A program made the translations under genes and the position numbers. Positions 1-6,019 of a stretch of DNA of 6,019 nucleotides are shown piece by piece. Source of the stretch: an uncultured Moraxellaceae bacterium (GTDB lineage Bacteria > Pseudomonadota > Gammaproteobacteria > Pseudomonadales > Moraxellaceae); the NCBI GenBank assembly GCA_937928295.1, contig CALEYY010000203.1:1-6019 (forward strand), in the 5' to 3' direction. The notes beneath the pieces were generated by a model. The model ran no database searches. It was not told the DNA's origin and worked only from the letters and a program-made list of their open reading frames with translations. Numbering within the stretch: the first letter of the stretch is position 1; every line of letters starts with the position of its first letter.

Positions 1-1071
1 GGCTGGCAGGGCATCGTGCCGCGCAAGTCGGTGAAGATGGCGACCATCGCCGTGGATCTGATGACCGAGCGCCTGATCAAGCCGGAAGAAATCTTTGCGC
101 GCCTCGATCCCAAGCGCATCGCCCGCGAAATCGAATTGCCGATGATGGAAGCGTCCGAAGATATCGTGCGTGAAGTCATGCACCAGTATCAGCCGGGCCT
201 CTGGGAGGGCATGCCGGAGTTCCTGCGTCAGGCCATCATCAAGCGCGTCAAGGCTGAAGCGCCGAAAATTGTGGCCACGATCATGGGCGAGGTGCAGCAC
301 GATGTGTCGCGCTACTTCGACATTCGCCACATGGTCATCAGCAATCTGCAGAAAGACAAAACGCTGCTCAACGAAGTGTTTCAGCGCGTCGGCAAGCAGG
401 AGCTGAAGTTCTTTTGTACCGCCGGTTTCTATTTCGGCTTCACCATCGGCTTGGTGCAAATGGTGTGCTGGATCATCTTCAAGCAGCCGTGGATGCTGCC
501 GGCCTTTGGCGGTTTCGTCGGGCTGGTCAGTGACTGGATGGCGCTGCAAATGCTGTTCCGTCCGCTGAATCCGAAGAAGTTCATGGGCTTCACGCTGCAC
601 GGCCTGTTCCTGCGTCGTCAGCAGGAGGTCGCTTCCGATTACGCCGCGCTCATCTCCAAGCAGATCCTCACGCCCGGCATCATGATGGAAGAGCTGTTTA
701 CCGGCCCGAAATCGGATCGCGTCATTCAATTGCTGCAACGCCATGTGCGTCGTGTCATCGACGAGCAGGCCGGTATGGCGCGGCCGCTGGTGCTCTACGC
801 CGTTGGCACTGAACGCTACATTGAGATGAAGGCCACGGTGGCCGAGCGCATTCTGGAGAAGCTGCCAGAAACCATGAAGTACATGGAAAACTACGCCGAA
901 GACGCCATGGATGTGCGCAATACCCTGATCACGCGTATGCGCCAGCTCACGCCAACGGAGTTCGAGGGCATGTTGCGCCCCGCCTTCAAGGAAGAGGAAT
1001 GGATTCTGATCACGGTAGGTGCCGTACTCGGCTTCTTGGTCGGTGAAATGCAGATTCATGTCATGCTCTGA
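1..1071 (+). CDS. DUF445 family membrane protein, 5' end outside window
   Basis: The reading frame is open from base 1 and ends at TGA 1069-1071, giving 356 visible residues. The first codons read GWQGIVPRKS, an internal DUF445 motif, so the GTG at 16 is not the real start; the N-terminus, usually with a membrane helix, lies upstream. Order in the visible part: a first G-x-[VF]-x-[RK] motif plus amphipathic helix (bases 1-105), a long charged helical stretch, two hydrophobic segments (about 409-480 and 487-555), a second related motif LHGLFLRRQQEVA (about 595-633), another charged stretch, and a C-terminal hydrophobic helix (about 1003-1065). The segment GGFVGLVSDWMALQMLFRP at the second helix matches the family's conserved G-x-x-[TS]-[ND]-W-[ML]-A-[LI]-[KQ]-[ML]-[LI]-F-x-P pattern. 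The family (related to Bacillus YheB and E. coli YjiN) is membrane-associated, with no established biochemical role that I can state. The next gene is 95 bp away, so a shared operon is uncertain. Family assignment is firm; function is unknown. Confidence 0.85.
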   Translation, partial: GWQGIVPRKSVKMATIAVDLMTERLIKPEEIFARLDPKRIAREIELPMMEASEDIVREVMHQYQPGLWEGMPEFLRQAIIKRVKAEAPKIVATIMGEVQHDVSRYFDIRHMVISNLQKDKTLLNEVFQRVGKQELKFFCTAGFYFGFTIGLVQMVCWIIFKQPWMLPAFGGFVGLVSDWMALQMLFRPLNPKKFMGFTLHGLFLRRQQEVASDYAALISKQILTPGIMMEELFTGPKSDRVIQLLQRHVRRVIDEQAGMARPLVLYAVGTERYIEMKATVAERILEKLPETMKYMENYAEDAMDVRNTLITRMRQLTPTEFEGMLRPAFKEEEWILITVGAVLGFLVGEMQIHVML

Positions 1072-1166
1072 GGCGACACGCCAAGGCATGAGCCGACCAG
1101 CCGCGTTGCGATCAGTAGCTGGCATCGCGTAAGTTTGCGCTTTCGTTTTAATTAATGAGGAAGTCC
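1072..1166 (+). other. spacer between DUF445 and acyltransferase genes
   Basis: This 95-bp gap holds a 5-bp imperfectly placed inverted repeat (GCGAT 1108-1112 and ATCGC 1124-1128, 11-base loop) and an AT-rich palindrome TTAATTAA at 1148-1155 that stands out in GC-rich DNA. It is the most likely place for a promoter of the downstream genes, but I find no convincing -35/-10 pair at proper spacing. Confidence 0.3.
1157..1163 (+). promoter_or_regulatory. Shine-Dalgarno site that sets the acyltransferase start
   Basis: GAGGAAG lies a few bases before ATG 1167. The in-frame upstream ATG at 1155 overlaps this site and has only an AT-rich stretch before it with no purine-rich ribosome site. The start at 1167 is therefore preferred. 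Confidence 0.7.
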
Positions 1167-1796
1167 ATGGGGATCAAGGCAAAGGATCTGGGGCCGGATG
1201 TTCCGCGTCGTGGCAACGCGGTCGGCCAGTTTTTCGGTGAGCTGCTGCTGAAGCTGCTGCGCTGGGAAGTCACCGGCACTCCGCTGTCGGCCCCCAAGGC
1301 CATGTTCATCGGTGCTCCGCACACATCCAATCGTGATGCCTTGATTGCTGTGGCGGTGATGCTGGCGTTGCGTCTGCGCATCAATGTCATGGTGAAGGCC
1401 GAGCTTTTTGTCGGCGTGTTCGGCAAGCTGATCTACTGGTTCGGCATGCGCCCGGTGTATCGCAGCAAATCCATGGGCTTGGTCGAGCAGTCGGCTCAGC
1501 AATATCGCGAGACAGACAAGCTCTATCTCGGCATTGCGCCGGAAGGCACGCGCCATGCCTCCAAGGCCTGGAAGCTCGGCTTCTATCATATTGCCGTGAT
1601 GGCCGGCGTGCCGATCCAGCCGTTCTCGCTGAATTTTGGCGAGCGCAAAATGGAGTTTTTCCCGCTGTTTTATCCGACCGGCGATGCCGAAGCGGATCTG
1701 AAATATCTCATCGGGTTGTATCGTGGCATCGTGCCGGCAGACCCGAGTCGTTTGTCGATTCCGCTGCGCGAGCTCAACAAGCTGAACAAGGAGTAG
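1167..1796 (+). CDS. small PlsC-type lysophospholipid/glycerol acyltransferase
   Basis: A 209-residue member of the PlsC-like acyltransferase superfamily (COG0204 type), which moves a fatty acyl group from acyl-CoA or acyl-ACP to a hydroxyl such as that of lysophosphatidic acid, at the membrane face. Block I is APHTSNRD, with the HX4D catalytic His52 and Asp57. Block II is GMRPVYR (residues 93-99, Arg99). Block III is PEGTR (Glu126 to Arg129) and block IV is GVPIQP (147-152). The K-x-G-F-Y sequence after block III fits the short bacterial group of about 180-210 residues, in which block I often reads SNWD; here the Trp is Arg. No clear transmembrane helix is visible, so peripheral membrane binding is likely. 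The start is ATG 1167, because GAGGAAG precedes it; ATG 1155 would add four residues without a ribosome site. The stop is followed 4 bp later by the PhaC-like gene. The acyl acceptor cannot be told from sequence; classical PlsC function is only one possibility. Confidence 0.85.
   Translation: MGIKAKDLGPDVPRRGNAVGQFFGELLLKLLRWEVTGTPLSAPKAMFIGAPHTSNRDALIAVAVMLALRLRINVMVKAELFVGVFGKLIYWFGMRPVYRSKSMGLVEQSAQQYRETDKLYLGIAPEGTRHASKAWKLGFYHIAVMAGVPIQPFSLNFGERKMEFFPLFYPTGDAEADLKYLIGLYRGIVPADPSRLSIPLRELNKLNKE
1788..1793 (+). promoter_or_regulatory. Shine-Dalgarno site of the PhaC-like gene inside the upstream gene's end
   Basis: AAGGAG sits 7 bases before ATG 1801 and forms the last codons of the acyltransferase gene, just before its TAG stop at 1794-1796. 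Ribosomes finishing the upstream gene would stand on this site, which favours translational coupling of the two genes. Confidence 0.8.
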
Positions 1797-1800
1797 GCTC

Positions 1801-3045
1801 ATGAATCCGGTTTTTCGCCGCGCGCTCAATGCCGGACTGTCCGCCAATTCGCGTGTGGCCTCGGCGGTAGACAACGCTTTTGACTGGCTGTTCCTGCGCG
1901 AAACCCTGGTGCAATCCGGTCTGACCTCGCACGAAGTAATCTTTGAAGCCGACCCCATGTCGCTGCGTTATTACCCGCCACCCGCCGAGCAGTTCATCGA
2001 ACTGGCCGACAACGAGCGCGTGCGCGTCGAGCATCAGCGCCATCCGGTGCCGCTGGTGCTGGTGCCGCCGCTGGGCGTGACCACTGAATCCTTCGACCTG
2101 ATGCCGCATCGCAGCCTGGTGCGCTACATGGCCGCGCGCGGTTTTCATGTGTACCTGATCGACTGGGGCAAGCCGCAGCGCCGTCATGCCCAACTTGGCA
2201 TGCAGGACTACGCCCAGCACCTCATGGGCGATGCCTTGGCGGAAGTGCGCCGGCACTCCGGCAGCGAAGATGTGACGCTCATGGGCTGGTGCATGGGCGG
2301 CCTGCTGTCGCTGGTGTACATGGGCCTCACGCAGGATCAGCACATCCGCAACCTGATCACCATTGCCAGCCCGATCAACATGCGTGGCGGCGGTATTGTG
2401 GCGAAAGCGGCCACGGCCATGAATGCGCCGGCACAGCTGGTGCGCAAGTTCAGCGGCTGGCGGCTGCACAACCTGAACCCATCGCGCCTGCATTCGCCGG
2501 GCTGGATGACCACGCTGGGCTTCAAGCTCACCGACCCCATCGGCAGCGTGACCACCTATTGGGACTTGCTGACCAAGCTCTGGGATCGCGATTTCGTGGA
2601 AAGCCATTCCACCACCGCCGACTACCTGAACAACATGCTCGATTACCCCGGCGGCGTGATTCAGGACATGATGGTGAAGATGGCCATCGACAACCAGATG
2701 GCCACCGGGCGCATCGAGATTCGCGATGCTGTCGCCGACCTCACCACCATCACCGCCAACCTGCTGGTGTTTGCCGGCAAAACCGATGTGCTGGTGCCCG
2801 AAGGCATTGCCAGCCGCATCATCGACCTCGTGGCGTCCAAGGACAAACAGTTCCATGTGTCGCCCGGTGGCCACATGGGCGTGATTCTTGGCAGCAAGGC
2901 GGTGAAGTCGGTGTGGGAGCCGACGGTGCAGTGGCTGTCGTCGCGCTCGCAATGGTCGGCGGATGGTCGCGAGAGCAGCAGCACCGCCGACATCACCGCA
3001 CGGCAGGCGCGTCAGCGGCGCATGGCCGAAGACCCGACACTGTGA
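1801..3045 (+). CDS. class III PHA synthase-like alpha/beta hydrolase (PhaC-like)
   Basis: A 414-residue alpha/beta-hydrolase resembling the PhaC subunit of class III poly(3-hydroxyalkanoate) synthases, which polymerise (R)-3-hydroxyacyl-CoA on a catalytic Cys. Visible landmarks: a VPPLG strand-loop, then DLMPHRSLVR and HVYLIDWGKP (Asp121-Trp122-Gly123), which match the class III pattern D-x-x-x-x-R-S plus VYLIDWG-x-P; the nucleophile box GWCMGG with Cys164; the ITIASPINM strand; AGKTDVLVP with Asp329; and SPGGHMGVILGSKA with His358. The Cys-Asp-His triad is complete. Length is closer to class III PhaC (about 355) than to class I (about 590), and it lacks the long class I N-terminal domain. 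Two differences stand out: no Asn after VPPLG where PhaC proteins usually have the I/V-N-x-x-Y element, and a polar tail after about residue 383. No phaE or phasin gene is in view. It could be a true PHA synthase or a related acyl-CoA-using Cys hydrolase. The start is supported by AAGGAG 7 bases upstream. Confidence 0.8.
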   Translation: MNPVFRRALNAGLSANSRVASAVDNAFDWLFLRETLVQSGLTSHEVIFEADPMSLRYYPPPAEQFIELADNERVRVEHQRHPVPLVLVPPLGVTTESFDLMPHRSLVRYMAARGFHVYLIDWGKPQRRHAQLGMQDYAQHLMGDALAEVRRHSGSEDVTLMGWCMGGLLSLVYMGLTQDQHIRNLITIASPINMRGGGIVAKAATAMNAPAQLVRKFSGWRLHNLNPSRLHSPGWMTTLGFKLTDPIGSVTTYWDLLTKLWDRDFVESHSTTADYLNNMLDYPGGVIQDMMVKMAIDNQMATGRIEIRDAVADLTTITANLLVFAGKTDVLVPEGIASRIIDLVASKDKQFHVSPGGHMGVILGSKAVKSVWEPTVQWLSSRSQWSADGRESSSTADITARQARQRRMAEDPTL

Positions 3046-3057
3046 TGGTGTGATTGC

Positions 3058-3077
3058 CGGTATTGCTACCGATTTTG
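3058..3077 (+). terminator. possible weak hairpin with short T run between PhaC-like and acyl-CoA synthetase genes
   Basis: CGGTA (3058-3062) pairs with TACCG (3067-3071) around a TTGC loop, followed by ATTTTG. The stem has only 5 bp and the T run is short and interrupted, so it would be a leaky terminator or nothing at all. It is the only candidate structure in the 63-bp spacer 3046-3108. Confidence 0.2.
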
Positions 3078-3094
3078 TAGTTTCAGATTGAATA

Positions 3095-3104
3095 AAAGGA
3101 AGGA
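3095..3104 (+). promoter_or_regulatory. ribosome binding site of the acyl-CoA synthetase gene
   Basis: A purine run AAAGGAAGGA ends 4 bases before ATG 3109, with its first AAAGGA 8 bases away. A TTG at 3088 is in frame, but this purine run would then lie inside the gene and no similar site precedes the TTG. ATG 3109 is therefore chosen. Confidence 0.7.
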
Positions 3105-3108
3105 TGCC

Positions 3109-4785
3109 ATGGCTTCTGCCAGTGCTCGTCGCGCCGATAAATACCCCCTCGAACGCCTGCTCGAACATGCCCGCAAGGCGCCGGACAAAGTCTGGCTGGT
3201 GCAGCCGGCCGGCGACAGCGTGCGGCAGTGGACTTGGTCGCAGGCGACGCGCGAGATCGGTCGCATGGCGGCGGCACTGAAGGCGCAGGGTTGGCCGGCA
3301 GGCTCGGCGATTGCCATCTCCGGGCGCAATACCGCGCACTGGTTCATGGCCGATCTGGCCATTCAGTGGGCCGGCCATGTCACGGTCGGTCTGTACCCCA
3401 AGCAGGCCGCGTCGGCTACCACCTACATTCTTGAGCACAGCGATACGCGCGCGGTGTTCCTCGGCCCCATGCCCGACGGTGCCGAGTTTCTCGCCGCCAT
3501 CCCCGAGGGCGTGAAGACCATTCGCTTCCCGTATGTGGAGGCGCCGCACGCCGACATCGACTGGGATGCCATGGCGCAGGCCGAGTCGCCGCTGAGCAGC
3601 TACGATCGCCCCGCGCCCGACGCGCTGATGACGCTGATCTACACCTCGGGCACCACCGGCCACCCCAAGGGCGTGATGATGACTTACGGCGGCATGGCGT
3701 GGACGGCACAAGCCTTTCTGTCCAAGTTGCCGCCCGCGCAGGCGGACGAAAAGCTGTTCTCCTACCTGCCGCTGGCGCATCTGCTGGAGCGCGCCGCCGT
3801 GGAAACCGCGAGCCTGCTCTGGCGCGCGGAAGTACATTTCCTGGAAGCGCTAGACAAGCTCGCGCAGCAGCTGCCGCAAGTGGCCCCAACGCGCTTCTTC
3901 GCCGTGCCGCTGGTTTGGGGCCGCTTCAAGTCCGGCATCCTCGGCAAGTTGTCTGAAAGCAAGCTGGACAAGCTCATGGCCATCCCGCTGCTGCGTGATG
4001 TGGTGCGCTACAAGCTGCTGAAAACGCTGGGCCTGCAGAATGTGCGGATGGCGCTGTCGGGTGCCGCGCCGATCCCGGTCAGCACGCTGGACTGGTTCAA
4101 GCGCGTGCTTGGCCTGGAGATTCTCGAAGGCTACGGCATGACCGAAAATTCGGCCTATGTGTCTGCTGGCTTGCCCGGTCGCACGCGCGCCGGCTCGGTC
4201 GGCAAGCCCTTCCCGGATTCGGGCTTCCGACTGTCTGAGGAAGGCGAGATTCAGGTCAAGCATCCCGGCGTCATGGCGGGCTACCTGAAAGAGCCGGAGA
4301 AAACGCTGGAAACCTTCACGGCCGATGGCTGGCTGAAAACCGGCGACAAAGGCCGCCTCGACGCCGAGGGCTATCTCTACATTACCGGTCGCGTGAAAGA
4401 TATTTTCAAGACCGCCAAGGGCAAGTATGTTGCGCCGGCCCCGATTGAAGGCGCGATGGCGAAGTCGGCGCTGATTGATCAGCTCTGCCTGGTCGGCATG
4501 AACCTGACGCAGCCGGTGATGATTGTCACGCTGACATCGGATGCGCTGAATCAGCCGCGCCCGGCCGTAGAGAGCGAATTGCTTAGCGTTCTCGATGCCG
4601 TCAACGCCGATCTTGAAGATCACGAGAAGATCGCCAAACTGATTCTCACCAGCGACAGCTGGACGATCGACAACGGATTCCTCACACCAACGCTGAAAGT
4701 GAAGCGCAACCTGGTCGAAGCCAATTACGCCGGTCTGGTGGAGCGCGAAGCTGCCAATCGTCGGGCGGCGCTGGTCTGGGTCTGA
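3109..4785 (+). CDS. long-chain acyl-CoA synthetase (AMP-forming, COG1022-like)
   Basis: A 558-residue ANL-superfamily enzyme that activates a fatty acid with ATP to acyl-AMP and then acyl-CoA. The phosphate-binding motif is YTSGTTGHPKG (residues 178-188). SGAAPIP precedes the adenine/acyl-binding GYGMTEN (341-347). The hinge region WLKTGDKGRLDAEGYLYITG has ATP-ribose Asp413, followed by Arg428 and the VKDIFKTAKGKYVAP linker typical of long-chain FAA/ACSL-type members. C-terminal TPTLKVKRN places the probable adenylation Lys at 530. The FAA-type K-T-x-K-G-K-Y signature and PTLKxKR end favour long-chain fatty acids over acetate or aromatic acids. The region between VPLVWGRF and the SGAAPIP motif is short for COG1022 proteins, which are usually about 600 residues. 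No signal peptide or membrane helix is seen, so it is cytosolic or peripheral. It follows the PhaC-like gene by 63 bp and precedes the aldehyde dehydrogenase by 123 bp. Exact chain-length preference cannot be read from sequence. Confidence 0.9.
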   Translation: MASASARRADKYPLERLLEHARKAPDKVWLVQPAGDSVRQWTWSQATREIGRMAAALKAQGWPAGSAIAISGRNTAHWFMADLAIQWAGHVTVGLYPKQAASATTYILEHSDTRAVFLGPMPDGAEFLAAIPEGVKTIRFPYVEAPHADIDWDAMAQAESPLSSYDRPAPDALMTLIYTSGTTGHPKGVMMTYGGMAWTAQAFLSKLPPAQADEKLFSYLPLAHLLERAAVETASLLWRAEVHFLEALDKLAQQLPQVAPTRFFAVPLVWGRFKSGILGKLSESKLDKLMAIPLLRDVVRYKLLKTLGLQNVRMALSGAAPIPVSTLDWFKRVLGLEILEGYGMTENSAYVSAGLPGRTRAGSVGKPFPDSGFRLSEEGEIQVKHPGVMAGYLKEPEKTLETFTADGWLKTGDKGRLDAEGYLYITGRVKDIFKTAKGKYVAPAPIEGAMAKSALIDQLCLVGMNLTQPVMIVTLTSDALNQPRPAVESELLSVLDAVNADLEDHEKIAKLILTSDSWTIDNGFLTPTLKVKRNLVEANYAGLVEREAANRRAALVWV

Positions 4786-4908
4786 GTCGGCTGTTTTACA
4801 GCGGGCAAGCGGAAGGATTAAGCTGACTGCAGCGCACCGTGCCGGCGGGACATGAAGTTCTGCGGCGAGTGCGCACAAGCCCGCGAAGACGGGCGCAGGA
4901 GCCAGACC
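4786..4908 (+). other. spacer between acyl-CoA synthetase and aldehyde dehydrogenase genes
   Basis: This 123-bp gap contains no convincing promoter or terminator. It carries a 4-bp stem CCCG/CGGG (4880-4883 and 4890-4893) just before the ribosome site, and an in-frame ATG at 4852 that could extend the dehydrogenase. Otherwise I see nothing in it. Confidence 0.4.
4897..4901 (+). promoter_or_regulatory. Shine-Dalgarno site of the aldehyde dehydrogenase gene
   Basis: AGGAG lies 7 bases before ATG 4909. The in-frame upstream ATG at 4852 has only a weak GGCGGGA before it, so 4909 is the preferred start. Confidence 0.7.
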
Positions 4909-6019
4909 ATGAGCCATGCCGCCGGCGAGACCGTCGCCTTCAACCCTGCCACCGGCGAACGCCTGGGTGCCATCCCCAATACTCCGCTAGACGCCATCCC
5001 GCAGATTTTTGCGCAGGCCCGCGCTGCCCAGCGCATCTGGGGCGCGAAAAGCTTTGCCGAACGGCGCAAACACATCGAAGGCATGCGCCGCTACATCGTT
5101 GATCATGCCGATCAAATTGCCCAGATCGTCAGCCAGGGCAACGGCAAAACCCCGATGGATGCGCTGGTCACCGAAGTCATCCCCTGCACGCTGGCCTGCC
5201 AGTGGTATGGCGAGAATGCCGGCAAAGTGCTGGCTCCGAAATCGCGGCGTACCGCCAGCATCGCCTTCATCGGCAAGCAATCCGAAATTCATCACCTGCC
5301 GCTGGGCGTGGTCGGCATCATCAGCCCGTGGAATTACCCGCTGTCGATTCCGTTTGGCGAAGTCGTGATGGCGCTCATGGCCGGCAATGCCGTGCTGCTG
5401 AAAGTGGCCGCCGTGACGCCGCTGGTCGGCAAGCTGATTGAAGATATCGTGGCTGCCGGCGATCTGCCGCCGGGCCTGTTTTATCACCTGGCCGGCTCCG
5501 GCGGTGCCATCTCCACGGCCATGTTCGAGCACGGCATCAACAAGCTGTTTTTCACCGGCTCGGTGCCGGCCGGCAAGCAGCTCATGGCGCAGGCGGCCGA
5601 AACGCTGACGCCGCTATCGCTGGAGCTGGGCGGCAAAGACCCCATGGTGGTGCTGGACGACGCCGATCTTGAGCGCGCCACCAACGGCGCGGCCTGGGCC
5701 GGTCTGCAAAACGCCGGACAATCCTGCGGCGGCGTCGAGCGCATTTATGTCCATGAATCGATTTATCAGCCCTTTGTGGCCTTGCTCGCGCAGAAGGTGA
5801 AGGCGCTGCGGCATGGTGCTGCCAGCGCCGGTTGCGCGGTGGATATCGGTGCCATGACCACGGCCAAGCAGCGTATGACGGTGGAGCGGCAGGTCGCCAA
5901 TGCCATTGCCGACGGCGCCACGGTGGTCGCCGAATCGCGCCGTGTTGGCGACCACAATGGCGAATTTCACCCGGCCCTGCTGATGACCGATGTGACCCAC
6001 GACATGAGCCTGATGCGCG
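4909..6019 (+). CDS. NAD(P)-dependent aldehyde dehydrogenase, 3' end outside window
   Basis: Open to the window edge with 370 complete codons visible; family members have about 480-520, so roughly the last quarter is missing. The protein oxidises an aldehyde to a carboxylic acid through a Cys thiohemiacetal, in the cytosol. Visible motifs: N-terminal FNPATGE; SPWNYPLSIPFGE with oxyanion Asn142; the cofactor-site strand LLKVAAVTP with Lys165; the Rossmann turn FFTGSVPAGK (214-223); the general base in LELGGKDP (Glu239); and the nucleophile in AGQSCGGVERIYV (Cys273). All catalytic residues expected in this part are present. The usual K-P-S-E cofactor motif reads K-V-A-A, removing the Glu that in many NAD enzymes binds the adenosine ribose. 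Substrate is unknown; the adjacent acyl-CoA synthetase makes a fatty or medium-chain aldehyde plausible but unproven. ATG 4909 has AGGAG 7 bases upstream; an in-frame ATG at 4852 would add 19 residues. Confidence 0.9.
   Translation, partial: MSHAAGETVAFNPATGERLGAIPNTPLDAIPQIFAQARAAQRIWGAKSFAERRKHIEGMRRYIVDHADQIAQIVSQGNGKTPMDALVTEVIPCTLACQWYGENAGKVLAPKSRRTASIAFIGKQSEIHHLPLGVVGIISPWNYPLSIPFGEVVMALMAGNAVLLKVAAVTPLVGKLIEDIVAAGDLPPGLFYHLAGSGGAISTAMFEHGINKLFFTGSVPAGKQLMAQAAETLTPLSLELGGKDPMVVLDDADLERATNGAAWAGLQNAGQSCGGVERIYVHESIYQPFVALLAQKVKALRHGAASAGCAVDIGAMTTAKQRMTVERQVANAIADGATVVAESRRVGDHNGEFHPALLMTDVTHDMSLMR

Noticed and set aside
16..18. GTG as start of the DUF445 gene
   Set aside because: The codons before it continue the conserved GWQGI motif in frame to base 1, so the gene begins outside the window.
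1106..1152. Possible promoters before the acyltransferase gene (TTGCGA with GTAAGT; TTTAAT at 1147)
   Set aside because: The first pair has a poor -10, and the second lacks a -35 and would start transcription on top of the ribosome site.
1155..1157. ATG as acyltransferase start
   Set aside because: It overlaps the good Shine-Dalgarno site that serves ATG 1167 and has no such site of its own.
2289..3053. 254-codon open frame on the + strand inside the PhaC-like gene
   Set aside because: It is an out-of-frame shadow, rich in His, Arg, Ala and Gly, while the overlapping frame carries the catalytic motifs.
3088..3090. TTG as acyl-CoA synthetase start
   Set aside because: The strong purine-rich ribosome site lies downstream of it and serves ATG 3109.
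1774..3837. 687-codon open frame on the - strand
   Set aside because: It is the codon-aligned mirror of the PhaC-like and acyl-CoA synthetase genes, has a His/Arg/Gly-rich composition with no family motif, and overlaps two confidently assigned genes.
4880..4893. CCCG/CGGG hairpin before the aldehyde dehydrogenase
   Set aside because: It has only 4 bp with no T run; such stems are expected by chance in GC-rich DNA.
3850..4917. 355-codon open frame on the - strand
   Set aside because: It is the mirror frame of the acyl-CoA synthetase gene, open only because the + strand avoids TTA, CTA and TCA codons; no recognisable domain.

Overview
The window is a GC-rich (roughly 60% by eye), densely coding bacterial stretch. 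All five recognisable genes lie on the + strand. The first (DUF445 membrane protein) is cut by the left edge and the last (aldehyde dehydrogenase) by the right edge. Gene content, Shine-Dalgarno sites and codon use suggest a proteobacterium, most likely a gammaproteobacterium with an active fatty-acid or storage-lipid metabolism. That placement is an inference from protein style, not from a marker gene.

Layout: 1-1071, 3' part of a DUF445-family membrane protein. 1072-1166, a 95-bp spacer. 1167-1796, a small PlsC-type glycerolipid acyltransferase with HX4D and EGTR motifs. 1801-3045, an alpha/beta-hydrolase of the class III poly(3-hydroxyalkanoate) synthase type with a G-x-C-x-G-G nucleophile box; it starts 4 bp after the acyltransferase stop. 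3046-3108, a 63-bp spacer with a weak hairpin. 3109-4785, a long-chain acyl-CoA synthetase (AMP-forming). 4786-4908, a 123-bp spacer. 4909-6019+, an aldehyde dehydrogenase running off the end.

How they may work together (inference): the aldehyde dehydrogenase would turn a (possibly fatty) aldehyde into a carboxylic acid. The acyl-CoA synthetase would activate fatty acid to acyl-CoA. Acyl-CoA or hydroxyacyl-CoA could then feed the acyltransferase (glycerolipid) and the PhaC-like enzyme (polyester or another acyl transfer). The acyltransferase and PhaC-like genes are almost certainly cotranscribed and probably translationally coupled. The other two genes are same-strand neighbours with short gaps and may belong to the same operon. 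The DUF445 gene may be only a neighbour.

No RNA gene, insertion sequence, CRISPR array or phage feature was seen. No gap exceeds about 125 bp. I see no clearly new biological system. The best candidates for a closer look are the PhaC-like enzyme without a visible PhaE partner, its grouping with an acyltransferase, acyl-CoA synthetase and aldehyde dehydrogenase, and the altered cofactor-site motif of the dehydrogenase.
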